DNA of 37,135 nt from Anaerolineales bacterium (GTDB lineage Bacteria; Chloroflexota; Anaerolineae; Anaerolineales; Villigracilaceae): contig CAKKRM010000221.1 of NCBI GenBank assembly GCA_919902735.1, forward strand, positions 1-37,135, given 5' to 3'. The notes under the pieces are model-generated. The model searched no databases. It worked only from the letters and a program-made list of their open reading frames with translations, and was not told the DNA's origin. Positions within the stretch are counted from its first letter, which is position 1. Each line of letters starts with the position of its first letter. This document shows positions 7,519 through 14,753 of this stretch, one piece after another. A program made the translations under genes and the position numbers.

Positions 7519-8160
7519 TTAACTCTGCCGAACGTCCCAGAACTTCTTCACGGTTTTGGCGAGAACTTTTTTTACATCATCCTTCTTGATGCCAGCCACT
7601 TTGAAGGTGAGGGTTTTTGTGCTGGGGTTGTCACCTGCAAACTGCCCGAAGGAGATGAAGTTTCCGCCTGCCTCGGCAACGGCTTTGGTGACCCTGGCCA
7701 GCGCGCCAGGTTTATCTTCAATGGCGGCGGTGACGCGGATTGCCTTGGTGCGCGCGCCCATCAACTCGAGCAGGATTTTGAACAGGTCGGTTTCCGTAAT
7801 CATGCCGACCACTTTGCCAGAACGCAGAACGGGCAAGCCGCCAATTTTTGAGTCTGCCATGATGCGGGCGGCTTCTTCGATGGGGGTGTTCACATCGATT
7901 GTCTTTACTTTTTTGCTCATTACCTGTTTCACGGTCACTTTGCTGATCAGGTAGTTCATTTCCCACACGCTCAAGCTGGTGACTGGGGAAGGGGATGCGT
8001 TCAACAGGTCGCGCTCAGACACGATGCCAATCAATTTTCCATCTTTGATGACGGGCGCGCGGCGGATGTGTTCTTTCTTGAACATGACGAGCACGTCGTG
8101 GATGGGCGTTTCTGGCGAGACGGTAATAACGGGGTGGGACATTCTTTCACCGACAAACAT
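7519..8160 (-). CDS. CBS-pair and ACT domain protein (AcuB-like)
   Basis: Small-ligand sensor of 213 residues with two CBS motifs followed by an ACT domain, the AcuB-like architecture. CBS1 is ERMSHPVITVSPETPIHDV ... GKLIGIVSERDLL. CBS2 is QVMSKKVKTIDVNTPIEEA ... GKVVGMITETDLF. The ACT domain starts near residue 137 (IRVTAAIEDKPGALARVTKA). CBS pairs bind adenosyl nucleotides and ACT domains bind amino acids. The target enzyme is not evident from the neighbours. The ATG at 8160 is chosen because GGAGG lies 6 bases before it; an in-frame TTG at 8172 would place that site inside the gene. A terminator follows closely, so it is probably monocistronic. Confidence 0.88.
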   Translation of the reverse strand: MFVGERMSHPVITVSPETPIHDVLVMFKKEHIRRAPVIKDGKLIGIVSERDLLNASPSPVTSLSVWEMNYLISKVTVKQVMSKKVKTIDVNTPIEEAARIMADSKIGGLPVLRSGKVVGMITETDLFKILLELMGARTKAIRVTAAIEDKPGALARVTKAVAEAGGNFISFGQFAGDNPSTKTLTFKVAGIKKDDVKKVLAKTVKKFWDVRQS

Positions 8161-8213
8161 TGTAGCCTCCAAATGTGTTGAGAAAACTTATTCGTGAAAT
8201 TTGTTACAAATAC

Positions 8214-8219
8214 ATTATA
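8214..8219 (-). promoter_or_regulatory. Candidate -10 box of the CBS-ACT gene
   Basis: TATAAT on the minus strand, 53 bases before the ATG. Between the two lies an imperfect inverted repeat, TTGTAACAAATTTCACGAA (8187-8205), that could be an operator. No clear -35 hexamer. Confidence 0.4.
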
Positions 8220-8283
8220 AGCAGAATTGGAGAAAAGAACGTCACTAATTCAGAGTGAATAAGGTCACTTTGTAGGCATCGAT

Positions 8284-8379
8284 GTCATTGCGAGGCGATG
8301 TAGTTCCGCCGAAGCAATCTCCTCATATAGCCTGGGATTGCTTCGCCGCCGAAGTGCAAGAGCGGCGGCTCGCAATGAC
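8284..8379. repeat. GTCATTGCGAG palindromic repeat C1
   Basis: Terminal inverted repeats GTCATTGCGAG / CTCGCAATGAC, with internal GAAGCAATCTCCT and GGATTGCTTCG arms. It is a known type of dispersed palindrome in many bacterial genomes. It lies between the M20 peptidase stop and the CBS-ACT promoter. A second copy is at 31133. Confidence 0.85.
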
Positions 8380-8388
8380 ATGATCGTG

Positions 8389-9747
8389 TTACTTGGAAAA
8401 CTCACTAATCACGCGTACCAAATGCTTGGCGTGCAGCACATACAAATCGATGCGGATGTTTTCGTTGGGGGCGTGGGCTTTTGTGTCAGGGTAGCCGTGG
8501 CCCATCGTCACAACGGGCAGGCCCAGGTCATGAACGAACGGGTAGTTGGGTCCCGATCCGCCGATCATGGGCACGATTTCCATCTTTGCATCGAAGACAT
8601 CCTCAGCAGTATCCACTACGATTTTTACGAACGGGTCATCGGGGTCGGTGCGCGCGGCGGGTTCGCCTCCGAGAAATTCGATCTTCACATCGCTGAAGCC
8701 TTCGGCGTCGAGATGTGCGCGCAGCTTCTTCAAAATATCCTGCGGCATCTGACCCAGCGCAAGGCGGAAATCCACTTTGGCGGAGGCGAATGCAGGTTGA
8801 ACGGTTTTCGAGCCAGGGCCTTGATATCCGCTGGTGAGGCCGCAGATGGTGCAGGTCGGCACGAAGACTTCCTCCATTTTCAGGTCGGTGCCGCCCGTCA
8901 GCCCTTTGATGAATTCCTTTGCGCCATAGCGAGTTTTGTATTCATCGGCCACATCGGGAAGCGCATCCATCAACTCGCGGTCACGGGCGGATGGGGGAAT
9001 CACATCATCGTAAAAGCCTGGGATGCGAATGCGCTCATCGACGCCTTTCAAGCTGGCCAGCGCCCAAGTGAGTCTCCATGCCGCGTTGGGCAGGATGCTG
9101 CCACCCAGCCCCGAATGAACATCCGTCCCGAGTGAAGTGACCGACAACTCAACGTAGCAAATGCCGCGCAAGCCAAGATATTGCACGGGCTTGTCGCGAT
9201 GATCCACGCCGCCGAATTCCCAAATGCAGGCATCCGCTTTCAACCTGTCGAGATTCTTTGAAATGTAATCGTGCAGGTGCATACTTGCGGTTTCTTCTTC
9301 ACCTTCGATGATGAATTTGATGTTGCATGGCAGTTCACTTTCATCTTCGAGAATGGCGTCGATGGCGTGCAAACGCGCCGTGAGGTGACTTTTGTCGTCG
9401 CTGACGCCGCGTCCGTACATTTTTCCATTGCGGATCTCCGGCTCAAAAGGCGGGCTTTCCCATAATTCCAATGGCTCTGGCGGCTGGACATCATAGTGAT
9501 TGTAAATAAGCAGGGTTTTGTCGCTTTTACCTTTTCGCTCGCCAAAGACAACGGGCGCGCCGTCGGTTGCCATTATTTCTGCTGTGAAGCCGCGCTTCTC
9601 CAGCATTTCCTTCACAATCGCGGCGCATTCTTTTAATCCCAAATTCTGTGCGCTGATGCTGGGCTGGGACACGTAGCGTTTGAGTTCTTCAAGGCTCGCA
9701 TCAAGGTTCTTGTCAATGTACGAATCAAGTTTGTCGAAGCTGCTCAT
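8389..9747 (-). CDS. M20-family dipeptidase / metallocarboxypeptidase
   Basis: Zinc peptidase of the M20 family, dipeptidase branch (CNDP/PepV-like), 452 residues. Metal-site motifs are visible in order: LIYNHYDVQPP (His and the Asp two after it), YGRGVSDDKSHL (bridging Asp), FIIEGEEETAS (catalytic Glu pair), and a late His in GLPVVTMGHGYPDTKAHAPNE. A dimerisation lid lies between about residues 190 and 330. Expected to hydrolyse dipeptides or short peptides in the cytoplasm. The ATG at 9747 is supported by AAAGGAG just upstream; the in-frame ATG at 9765 precedes that site and is rejected. No signal peptide. Confidence 0.9.
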   Translation of the reverse strand: MSSFDKLDSYIDKNLDASLEELKRYVSQPSISAQNLGLKECAAIVKEMLEKRGFTAEIMATDGAPVVFGERKGKSDKTLLIYNHYDVQPPEPLELWESPPFEPEIRNGKMYGRGVSDDKSHLTARLHAIDAILEDESELPCNIKFIIEGEEETASMHLHDYISKNLDRLKADACIWEFGGVDHRDKPVQYLGLRGICYVELSVTSLGTDVHSGLGGSILPNAAWRLTWALASLKGVDERIRIPGFYDDVIPPSARDRELMDALPDVADEYKTRYGAKEFIKGLTGGTDLKMEEVFVPTCTICGLTSGYQGPGSKTVQPAFASAKVDFRLALGQMPQDILKKLRAHLDAEGFSDVKIEFLGGEPAARTDPDDPFVKIVVDTAEDVFDAKMEIVPMIGGSGPNYPFVHDLGLPVVTMGHGYPDTKAHAPNENIRIDLYVLHAKHLVRVISEFSK

Positions 9748-9778
9748 GTTTTCTCCTTTAATCACTGATGTTAGGCAT

Positions 9779-9832
9779 CGTCCCGAAGGTTTGAATGAAA
9801 AACAAGCTTGATTTAGGGGAACCTTCGGGACG
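9779..9832. repeat. GTCCCGAAGG palindrome A2
   Basis: Terminal repeats CGTCCCGAAGGTTT and GGAACCTTCGGGACG around a short non-palindromic middle. It is followed at 9837-9848 by GCGTAAGGTGAG, the right end of the other repeat family (see 33330). No matching left end is seen. Confidence 0.8.
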
Positions 9833-9848
9833 TTTCGCGTAAGGTGAG

Positions 9849-10583
9849 TTATTTATAGAAATTTGCGATCCAGCCAATCGAATATGCGCCTGCGTAGGCG
9901 AACATTGCCATTTTGATCAGTTGCCCGATCCAGCAAAAAAACAGGAAGCGCCAGAATTTCATTTTTGCCATTCCTGCCGCAATCCCGGCAATATCAAAGA
10001 ATGGATTCGGGATTGCAGACAACACCAAAATTGTCCATCCGCCATATTTTTCGATCCATGGACTGACCCTGTTGTAAACATCGGTTTTCTCAACAACGGC
10101 CTGCCCGCTGAAACCAGCAAGATAGCCAGAAAGTTCGCCAAGTGCGCCACCTGTCCCTGCCGCAAGAGCCACGCCAATGGGATTGAAAATACTTCCCATT
10201 GCAAAGACAACCGCCACACCCGGCGCAGGCAGAAAGACAGTCGCATTCGCCATCAGGGCGATCAGGAAAATGCCAGGATATCCATACGCGGCGAAATCCT
10301 CCACCCGCTCACGGATGCTGTAAATGTAAACCGTGATGCCGATGACTGCGGCGATTGCGAGAACGCGCAGGATATTGGTAGTGGCGCTGGTCGCAGGTTT
10401 GAAGGTTTCAGGCTGCAAGTTTAAGGTTCGAAGGTTTGAAGGTTGAACGTTGGTCTTCGAGGAACTTCCTTCTCGCTCTTGCTTTTTACTTTTTACACTT
10501 TTAGCTTTTAAAACCTTCGACCTTCGATCTTCAACCTTCACCCTTTGACCTTTAACCTTTTTAGCTTTCTTCGATAGTGACAC
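9849..10583 (-). CDS. VTT/DedA-type membrane protein with a repeat-derived N-terminus
   Basis: VTT-domain (SNARE-associated/DedA-like, TVP38/TMEM64) membrane protein, a family linked to lipid scramblase or transporter activity. The core is [20 protein letters not shown], then [20 protein letters not shown] and [11 protein letters not shown], ending in [20 protein letters not shown]. The 244-residue form starts at GTG 10583, overlapping the cyclophilin stop by 23 bases. Residues about 7-64 are lysine-rich and low complexity ([20 protein letters not shown]) because they are encoded by a word-type hairpin repeat. The first hydrophobic segment starts only at about residue 69. No ATG exists before the core, so the real start may be a GTG or TTG within the repeat (for example the TTG at LQPETF). 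The core call is firm, the start is not. Confidence 0.8.
   Translation of the reverse strand: MSLSKKAKKVKGQRVKVEDRRSKVLKAKSVKSKKQEREGSSSKTNVQPSNLRTLNLQPETFKPATSATTNILRVLAIAAVIGITVYIYSIRERVEDFAAYGYPGIFLIALMANATVFLPAPGVAVVFAMGSIFNPIGVALAAGTGGALGELSGYLAGFSGQAVVEKTDVYNRVSPWIEKYGGWTILVLSAIPNPFFDIAGIAAGMAKMKFWRFLFFCWIGQLIKMAMFAYAGAYSIGWIANFYK
10390..10563. repeat. Word-type hairpin E4 at the start of the VTT gene
   Basis: The left part repeats AAGGTTTGAAGGTT words, the right part repeats the complements AACCTTCGACCTTCGATCTT. Together they form about 170 bases of imperfect inverted repeat that codes in frame for most of the N-terminal 58 residues of the VTT protein. Confidence 0.75.
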
Positions 10584-11070
10584 TGATGATCTTCACTGCG
10601 GGCGCATTCGCATTGCCCGGGTCGCGCTCAGGAATGGACATTAATACATCCTCACCTTCCACGATCTGGCCAAAGACGCTGTGCTTGCCATTTAAGTGGG
10701 GAGTAGGGCCATGTGTGATAAAGAACTGCGAGCCGTTGGTGCCAGGCCCCGCATTCGCCATGGAAAGAATTCCGCGCTTGTCATGTTTCAAGCTGGGATG
10801 AAATTCATCCTGAAATTTGTAGCCGGGGCCGCCGCGGCCTGTGCCGGTTGGGTCGCCGCCTTGCACCATAAAGTTTCCGATGACACGGTGGAAGATGACG
10901 CCGTCATAAAATCCTTCGCGCGCGAGGAACACAAAACTGTTCACAGTCACGGGGGTTTTGTCTGCGAACAATTCAATGACCATGGTTCCTTTGTCTGTTT
11001 CCATGCGCGCCTTGTAATTCTTCTTCGGGTCGATCTGCATTACGGGTGGGGTAGTCCATTGTTTTGCCAT
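10561..11070 (-). CDS. Peptidyl-prolyl cis-trans isomerase, cyclophilin type
   Basis: Cytoplasmic cyclophilin of 169 residues that catalyses cis-trans isomerisation of Xaa-Pro bonds. The catalytic Arg and neighbours are in [20 protein letters not shown]. The active-site pocket continues in [18 protein letters not shown] and [12 protein letters not shown]. There is no signal peptide; a short 30-residue leader precedes the fold. ATG 11070 is preceded by AAGGAGAG. The stop overlaps the 5' end of the VTT gene, so the two are likely translated from one mRNA. Confidence 0.95.
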   Translation of the reverse strand: MAKQWTTPPVMQIDPKKNYKARMETDKGTMVIELFADKTPVTVNSFVFLAREGFYDGVIFHRVIGNFMVQGGDPTGTGRGGPGYKFQDEFHPSLKHDKRGILSMANAGPGTNGSQFFITHGPTPHLNGKHSVFGQIVEGEDVLMSIPERDPGNANAPAVKIISVTIEES

Positions 11071-11095
11071 AACTCTCTCCTTTTATATGATATAT

Positions 11096-11148
11096 CGTCC
11101 CGCAGGTTTTTTAGATGGCGTTATTAATTCACACCAACCTGCGGGACG
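11096..11148. repeat. GTCCCGCAGG palindrome A3
   Basis: Terminal repeats CGTCCCGCAGGTT / AACCTGCGGGACG (13 bp, a compensated C for A change on both arms compared with other copies). The right arm is present again at 11185-11197 because of the 49-bp duplication. Confidence 0.8.
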
Positions 11149-11220
11149 TTTTACTTCAGCAATGTTTCAATATTAATTCACACCAACCTGCGGGACGTTT
11201 TACTTCAGCAATGTTTCAAT
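11123..11220. repeat. Exact 49-bp tandem duplication covering the end of udk
   Basis: 11123-11171 and 11172-11220 are identical. The unit contains the right arm of the palindrome plus the last seven codons (with stop) of uridine kinase. The copy at 11172-11220 is the working gene end; the copy at 11123-11171 is a stranded remnant. Confidence 0.95.
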
Positions 11221-11823
11221 TCTTGCAACAACCATGTCCAATGCAGCTTTGTTGTGTCCGCCTTCGGGGATGATCACATCTGCATAGCGCTTGGACGGTT
11301 CAACGAAATCAAGGTGCATGGGGCGCACCGTCGCTTCATATTGTTTGATGACAGATTCGGTCGAGCGGCCACGCTCTGAAATGTCGCGGCGCAGGCGGCG
11401 GATAAAGCGGATGTCTGCATCTGCATCCACAAAAATTTTTACATCGAACAACTTGCGTAATTCAGGTTCAACAAAGATTAACACCCCCTCCACGATGATC
11501 ACTCCGCGCGGCGCCACGGTAAACGTTTGGCCGGTGCGGCTGTCAGTGGAGAAATCGTAGATCGGGACTTCAACAGGCTGAAAGTCCCGCAATGATTCGA
11601 CGTGCTCAATCAGCAATTCAGTTTCGAGGGAATTTGGATGATCGAAGTTGACATCCCTGCGCAATGTGGGCGGCAGTCCAGTCAGGTCTTTGTAGTACGA
11701 GTCGTGTTGAAGGTATGCAATTTTATCCGCTCCAACTCGATTAAGGATTTCCTGGGCAACCGTTGTCTTGCCCGAACCTGACCCGCCTGCAATGCCAATA
11801 ACCAGGGGAGTGTTGTGACTCAT
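11200..11823 (-). CDS. udk: Uridine kinase
   Basis: Phosphorylates uridine and cytidine to UMP/CMP in the pyrimidine salvage pathway. 207 residues from ATG 11823 (MSHNTPLVIGIAGGSGSGKT). The Walker A is GGSGSGKT. AYLQHDSYYKDLTGLPPTLR and NFDHPNSLETELLIEHVESL are the nucleoside-binding signatures, and RFIRRLRRDISERGRSTESV is the lid arginine region. Further in-frame codons upstream of 11823 are not part of the family. A TATAAT box ends 7 bases before the ATG, which suggests a leaderless mRNA. Its 3' end has been tandemly duplicated. Confidence 0.96.
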   Translation of the reverse strand: MSHNTPLVIGIAGGSGSGKTTVAQEILNRVGADKIAYLQHDSYYKDLTGLPPTLRRDVNFDHPNSLETELLIEHVESLRDFQPVEVPIYDFSTDSRTGQTFTVAPRGVIIVEGVLIFVEPELRKLFDVKIFVDADADIRFIRRLRRDISERGRSTESVIKQYEATVRPMHLDFVEPSKRYADVIIPEGGHNKAALDMVVARIETLLK

Positions 11824-11830
11824 GTTTGCG

Positions 11831-11836
11831 ATTATA
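11831..11836 (-). promoter_or_regulatory. -10 box giving a probable leaderless udk mRNA
   Basis: TATAAT on the minus strand with 7 bases to the ATG at 11823 and no Shine-Dalgarno sequence. A TTGTCA lies nearby but only 9 bases upstream, too close for a -35. Confidence 0.6.
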
Positions 11837-11896
11837 GCCGATGAATGACAAAACGACTCCGGGCGGACCTGGAGCCTGTTTGCCAACGAATGGCAT

Positions 11897-12397
11897 TTAC
11901 TTACGCTTGAAGATTCCTGTAACCGCGTTCCAGATCGGGCAGCGGTCATAAATCCCCATGAACGCAAGGATGCCGCCAATGCCTGCTACGATCCAATTGC
12001 TTGTGGAGATGCCGATCATAATGAATAAGCCCCCGCCTCCAAGCCGCAGCATTCGGTCAAATTGAGTAAGCGGGACTTTTACTTCCGTGCCATTTGCCAA
12101 TGCCTCGAACAATATGCGGTAGCCCGCTTCGTTTTGAACTCCTGTCACACGCCCGACTTCCTTGCCGTCGCGAACGGTAACGACTGTTGGAATTCCAAAC
12201 ACACGGAATTGCTCCAACACCTCATGCGAGTCATCTGCGTTCACAGGCATGAAGTGAACCGAATCGCCATATTCTTTTGCGAGCTTTTCAAGAATTGGCT
12301 TTGTCATCATACACGGGCCGCACCACGTCGCCCAAAAATCAACGATGACGGGTTTCTCTGATTCTGAAATTTTTTTCTGGAATTCTGATTTGTTCAT
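11897..12397 (-). CDS. Thioredoxin fused to a DUF2892 membrane domain
   Basis: 166-residue fusion. Residues 1-100 are a thioredoxin domain with the WCGPC active site (C26, C29) in VDFWATWCGPCMMTKPILEK and the cis-proline in FGIPTVVTVRDG. Residues about 112-160 form a DUF2892 (YgaP transmembrane-like) domain: LRLGGGGLFIMIGISTSN, then IVAGIGGILAFMGIYDRCPI with the conserved Cys-Pro. The C-terminal hairpin should anchor the thioredoxin to the inner face of the membrane. It is the last gene of a small operon with a separate DUF2892 protein and a Crp/Fnr regulator, which suggests thiol or sulfur redox homeostasis. The physiological partner is unknown. Confidence 0.88.
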   Translation of the reverse strand: MNKSEFQKKISESEKPVIVDFWATWCGPCMMTKPILEKLAKEYGDSVHFMPVNADDSHEVLEQFRVFGIPTVVTVRDGKEVGRVTGVQNEAGYRILFEALANGTEVKVPLTQFDRMLRLGGGGLFIMIGISTSNWIVAGIGGILAFMGIYDRCPIWNAVTGIFKRK

Positions 12398-12445
12398 GAT
12401 GATTATGTTGGAGCGGACGATTTCTCGTCCGCTCCATGGATTGCG

Positions 12446-12646
12446 CTATTTCTTGAACGTGCTGAAATTGAACGGCAGGTACAACGGGCAAAATGCGATC
12501 ACAGATGTGAGCAGGAAAACCCCGCCAAGAATGAGAAGCACGATGCCGAGTGTGCCAATGACGATGCCGCCAAAATATAAATACGCGAACACTGCGGCGA
12601 GAACAATGCGGACGATACGATCGGTATTGGACATATTACGTTTCAT
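12446..12646 (-). CDS. DUF2892 membrane protein
   Basis: 66-residue two-helix membrane protein of the DUF2892 family (the transmembrane part of YgaP-type rhodaneses). MSNTDRIVRIVLAAVFAYLY forms the start and first helix; GIVLLILGGVFLLTSVIAFC with the conserved CPLY motif forms the second. The ATG at 12646 has AGGAG 8 bases upstream; further upstream in-frame codons lie across the promoter region and are rejected. It sits between the Crp/Fnr gene and the thioredoxin-DUF2892 fusion, all on the minus strand. The family is often found with rhodanese and thiol chemistry; the exact function is unknown. Confidence 0.85.
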   Translation of the reverse strand: MKRNMSNTDRIVRIVLAAVFAYLYFGGIVIGTLGIVLLILGGVFLLTSVIAFCPLYLPFNFSTFKK

Positions 12647-12683
12647 TTGAAAATCTCCTATGATTGGTTGAATTGATACCCAT

Positions 12684-12724
12684 AGTATAGGAGACATGCC
12701 AATTTCTGTCGGTGACATTGTCAC
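12684..12724 (-). promoter_or_regulatory. Promoter with a candidate Crp/Fnr operator at about -41
   Basis: A -10 box TATACT (12684-12689, minus strand) lies before the DUF2892 gene. A perfect 13-base palindrome, GTGACATTGTCAC (12712-12724), overlaps the stop codon of the Crp/Fnr gene. Its centre is about 41 bases upstream of the expected start site, the usual class II activator position. A weak -35 (CCGACA) lies just downstream of it with an 18-base spacer. Confidence 0.55.
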
Positions 12725-13395
12725 ATAAGCGAACGGGATTCCAGCACCTCAAAGTCCAGAATTTCCACCGTGCCGCGCCCTGAGCGGATGCTTCCCTCGC
12801 TGACTAAATCCTCGAGCAAGCGGCTGATAACTTCACGCGAACTGCCCAATTCAGCGGCAATTTCCTGATGGGTGATCCGCAGTGGGTTTTGCGTTTTCGC
12901 TCGGCTCAGTAATAACGAAGCAACGCGGCGATCCATGCGGCGGAATGCCACCTCATCCACGATAGCCATGACAGTTGAGAGCCTTTCTGACAACAATTCA
13001 AAGACGAACTCACGCCACGCATCGGAGCGCCGTACCCAATCGCGGAAGATGTCGGCGGGAATCATCACCGCCTCTGCGTCTTGCTCGACCGTTGCGATGG
13101 CGGGAAACGTCTTCTGGCTTAAGATGGCATTGGCGGTCAGGATGCAGGATGAGCCATTCCCAAAACGATACAGCGTAATTTCGCGGCCCGTCTCGCCGAT
13201 CTTGTACACGCGCACCACGCCCGAGATCAATAAGGCAATTGCCTCAACATGATCGCCTTCAAGGAATACATCACGGCCTGCGGGGATGCGGGCAAAAAAA
13301 GCCGCCTGCTGGAATTCGCGCGCAAATGAATCGTCCACCTGTTGAAGAATGGGCAGAGATTTGACGATGCGGTTGAATTGAGAGATGTCGATCAC
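12721..13395 (-). CDS. Crp/Fnr-family transcriptional regulator
   Basis: 224-residue Crp/Fnr regulator. Residues about 15-120 are the cyclic-nucleotide-binding-type beta barrel (IPAGRDVFLEGDHVEAIALL, SGVVRVYKIGETGREITLY). A long dimerisation helix follows, then a winged helix with recognition helix (HQEIAAELGSSREVISRLLE). There is no N-terminal cysteine cluster, so it is not an oxygen-sensing Fnr. A single cysteine, C84, lies in the barrel (GNGSSCILT). The REITLYRFGNG segment differs from the cAMP pocket of true Crp, so the effector is probably not cAMP. Downstream lie DUF2892 and thioredoxin genes, making a redox or sulfur signal likely by context only. A palindrome overlapping its own stop codon may be its operator. 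Confidence 0.88.
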   Translation of the reverse strand: MIDISQFNRIVKSLPILQQVDDSFAREFQQAAFFARIPAGRDVFLEGDHVEAIALLISGVVRVYKIGETGREITLYRFGNGSSCILTANAILSQKTFPAIATVEQDAEAVMIPADIFRDWVRRSDAWREFVFELLSERLSTVMAIVDEVAFRRMDRRVASLLLSRAKTQNPLRITHQEIAAELGSSREVISRLLEDLVSEGSIRSGRGTVEILDFEVLESRSLM

Positions 13396-13440
13396 TGGCT
13401 TCTTTTCTGATTGCTTTTCTGAGCTTGTTGTGTTTACCTT

Positions 13441-13548
13441 AGACTTTATCGGTAATTAGAAAAAACGTCCCGAAGGTTGCTGCCAACCCTCAAATTACTC
13501 GAAATAAACCTTCGGGACGGTGCTTGTACGTTATTTCCGATAACGTCT
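13441..13548. mobile_element. MITE-like element A4 with 3-bp target duplication
   Basis: 108 bases with outer inverted repeats AGACTTTATCGGTAATTA / TTATTTCCGATAACGTCT and an inner CGTCCCGAAGG / CCTTCGGGACG palindrome. It is flanked by the direct repeat CTT on both sides (13438-13440, 13549-13551). It has no coding capacity. A second copy at 25210-25368 has its own flanking ATT. Confidence 0.85.
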
Positions 13549-13568
13549 CTTGTACAACACAATAATTT

Positions 13569-13620
13569 GCCACAGAGAAAGCCCTGAGAATAAACTCAAA
13601 ACCTCTGCGCTCTCTGTGGC
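13569..13620. repeat. GCCACAGAGA palindrome
   Basis: GCCACAGAGAAAGCCCTGAG on the left, CTCTGCGCTCTCTGTGGC on the right. A dispersed gene-border hairpin of the same type as those at 24386, 29279 and 35568. It lies after the DegV stop. Confidence 0.6.
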
Positions 13621-13640
13621 TAAACTTCGTAAGCAGGTGA

Positions 13641-14492
13641 TTATTCAAAACTAAAAGCAAGGCCCACTGTCCCAGGCCCGGTGTGTGTGCCGACGACAGG
13701 GCTTAATTCAGACAGGATCGTTTCGATGGGCTTGATTTCATTTGCAGCGCGGTCCAGAAGCGTTTTTGCATCTTCAGGGGCATTGGCATGTAAAGCAGCA
13801 ATGCGGATGTTTGACTTTCCATTAACCTGTTCCGCAACCAATTCAAGCATACGATCATGCGCCTTGCCCTTGGTGCGGATTCGTTCCACGCCTTCCACTT
13901 TGCCTTCTTTGAGCGCCAGAATTGGCTTCAAATTAAGCGCCGCACCAATGAAGCGCTGTGCGCCCCCGATGCGCCCGCCGCGATGCAGAAATTCCAGGGT
14001 GTCCACGGCAAAGTAAATACCGGTTCTTTCATGCGCTTTTTCAGCCAGAGCCACGCATTCTTTCAGGCTTGCCCCGGCATCCTTGGCGCGTGCAGTAGCC
14101 AGCACCTGAAACCCCAACGCAATGGAAGTGGATTGACTGTCCACAAGCGTCACTTTTTCGCCTGCGCTTCCCATCATTTCCCTGCCCTGAATTGCAGATT
14201 GCATGGTGCCGGATAATTTGGATGAAATGAAAATTCCCAACACATCAAACCCTTGATCTACCAAACCTTGAAAAGCTGACACCATAACTGCCGGTGTAGC
14301 CTGCGATGTGGTCGGCATCACCTTGGCGGTTTTCAAGCGGCTATAAAATTCGGCAGGTTGAATATCCACCCCATCACGAAATGTCTCATCCCCCCAGATC
14401 AACTCCAGCGGGGTGACTGTGATGTTGTGCTTCTGAATAAACTCTGCTGGAAGGTAGGACGTACTGTCTGTAACGATTGCGAATTTGGACAT
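13641..14492 (-). CDS. DegV family fatty-acid-binding protein
   Basis: DegV (FakB-type) lipid-binding protein of 283 residues, a family that binds a fatty acid and, in firmicutes, presents it to the kinase FakA. MSKFAIVTDSTSYLPAEFIQ is the typical start. Other conserved pieces are MPTTSQATPAVMVSAFQ, GIFISSKLSGTMQSA, FLHRGGRIGGAQRF and NLKPILALKEGKV. The ATG at 14492 is preceded by GGAGGAG; an in-frame ATG at 14510 precedes that site. No fakA is in the window. Monocistronic as seen here. Confidence 0.93.
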   Translation of the reverse strand: MSKFAIVTDSTSYLPAEFIQKHNITVTPLELIWGDETFRDGVDIQPAEFYSRLKTAKVMPTTSQATPAVMVSAFQGLVDQGFDVLGIFISSKLSGTMQSAIQGREMMGSAGEKVTLVDSQSTSIALGFQVLATARAKDAGASLKECVALAEKAHERTGIYFAVDTLEFLHRGGRIGGAQRFIGAALNLKPILALKEGKVEGVERIRTKGKAHDRMLELVAEQVNGKSNIRIAALHANAPEDAKTLLDRAANEIKPIETILSELSPVVGTHTGPGTVGLAFSFE

Positions 14493-14520
14493 AATCTCCT
14501 CCGAAGGCAAATATGATTTG

Positions 14521-14629
14521 GGCGTGTTTCAAATGAGTTGAAGATTGGAACGTCCCGAAGATTTTCTCGAATACTGTTGCCGTTTTTTAAACCTTCGGGA
14601 CGGTTGTTTCAACTGAAATGAAACACACC
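14521..14629. repeat. GTGTTTCA-bordered element around a GTCCCGAAGG palindrome (A6)
   Basis: Outer imperfect inverted repeats GGCGTGTTTCA / TGAAACACACC enclose CGTCCCGAAGA...AAACCTTCGGGACG (14551-14602). The inner core is the same as in the other A elements, but the outer border differs from the AGACTTTATCGG elements. Confidence 0.7.
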
Positions 14630-14679
14630 TATATAGTTACCCACTATTTTACCCCTGATAAGCTCGCACGCCTTGAAAA

Positions 14680-14706
14680 TTGTATTTTTTCTGCTCATGG
14701 TATAAT
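14680..14706 (+). promoter_or_regulatory. Promoter of the mre-PBP2 operon
   Basis: Extended -10 TGGTATAAT (TATAAT at 14701-14706) with a weak -35 TTGTAT at 14680-14685 (15-base spacer). It lies 48 bases before the mreB start, and no other promoter is seen between 14493 and 14754. Confidence 0.7.
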
Positions 14707-14753
14707 ACCGTTTGCAAGCTTACTTTACATAAAATCTCACTTAGGAGCCTATT

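Noticed and set aside
8338-9135. 265-codon plus-strand frame opposite the M20 peptidase
   Set aside because: Shadow of the peptidase and starts inside a palindromic repeat.
10390-10563. Tandem words considered as a CRISPR or DGR repeat
   Set aside because: Words are degenerate, unspaced and inverted about a centre; no spacers, cas genes or reverse transcriptase are present.
11824-11979. 52-residue extension of uridine kinase overlapping the thioredoxin gene end
   Set aside because: Not part of the kinase family; the TATAAT box and family start point to 11823.
12649-12724. Longer start of the small DUF2892 protein overlapping the Crp/Fnr gene
   Set aside because: It would cover the promoter and operator; AGGAG supports ATG 12646.
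12721-13395. Fnr-type oxygen sensor
   Set aside because: Only one cysteine (C84); the 4Fe-4S ligand set is absent.
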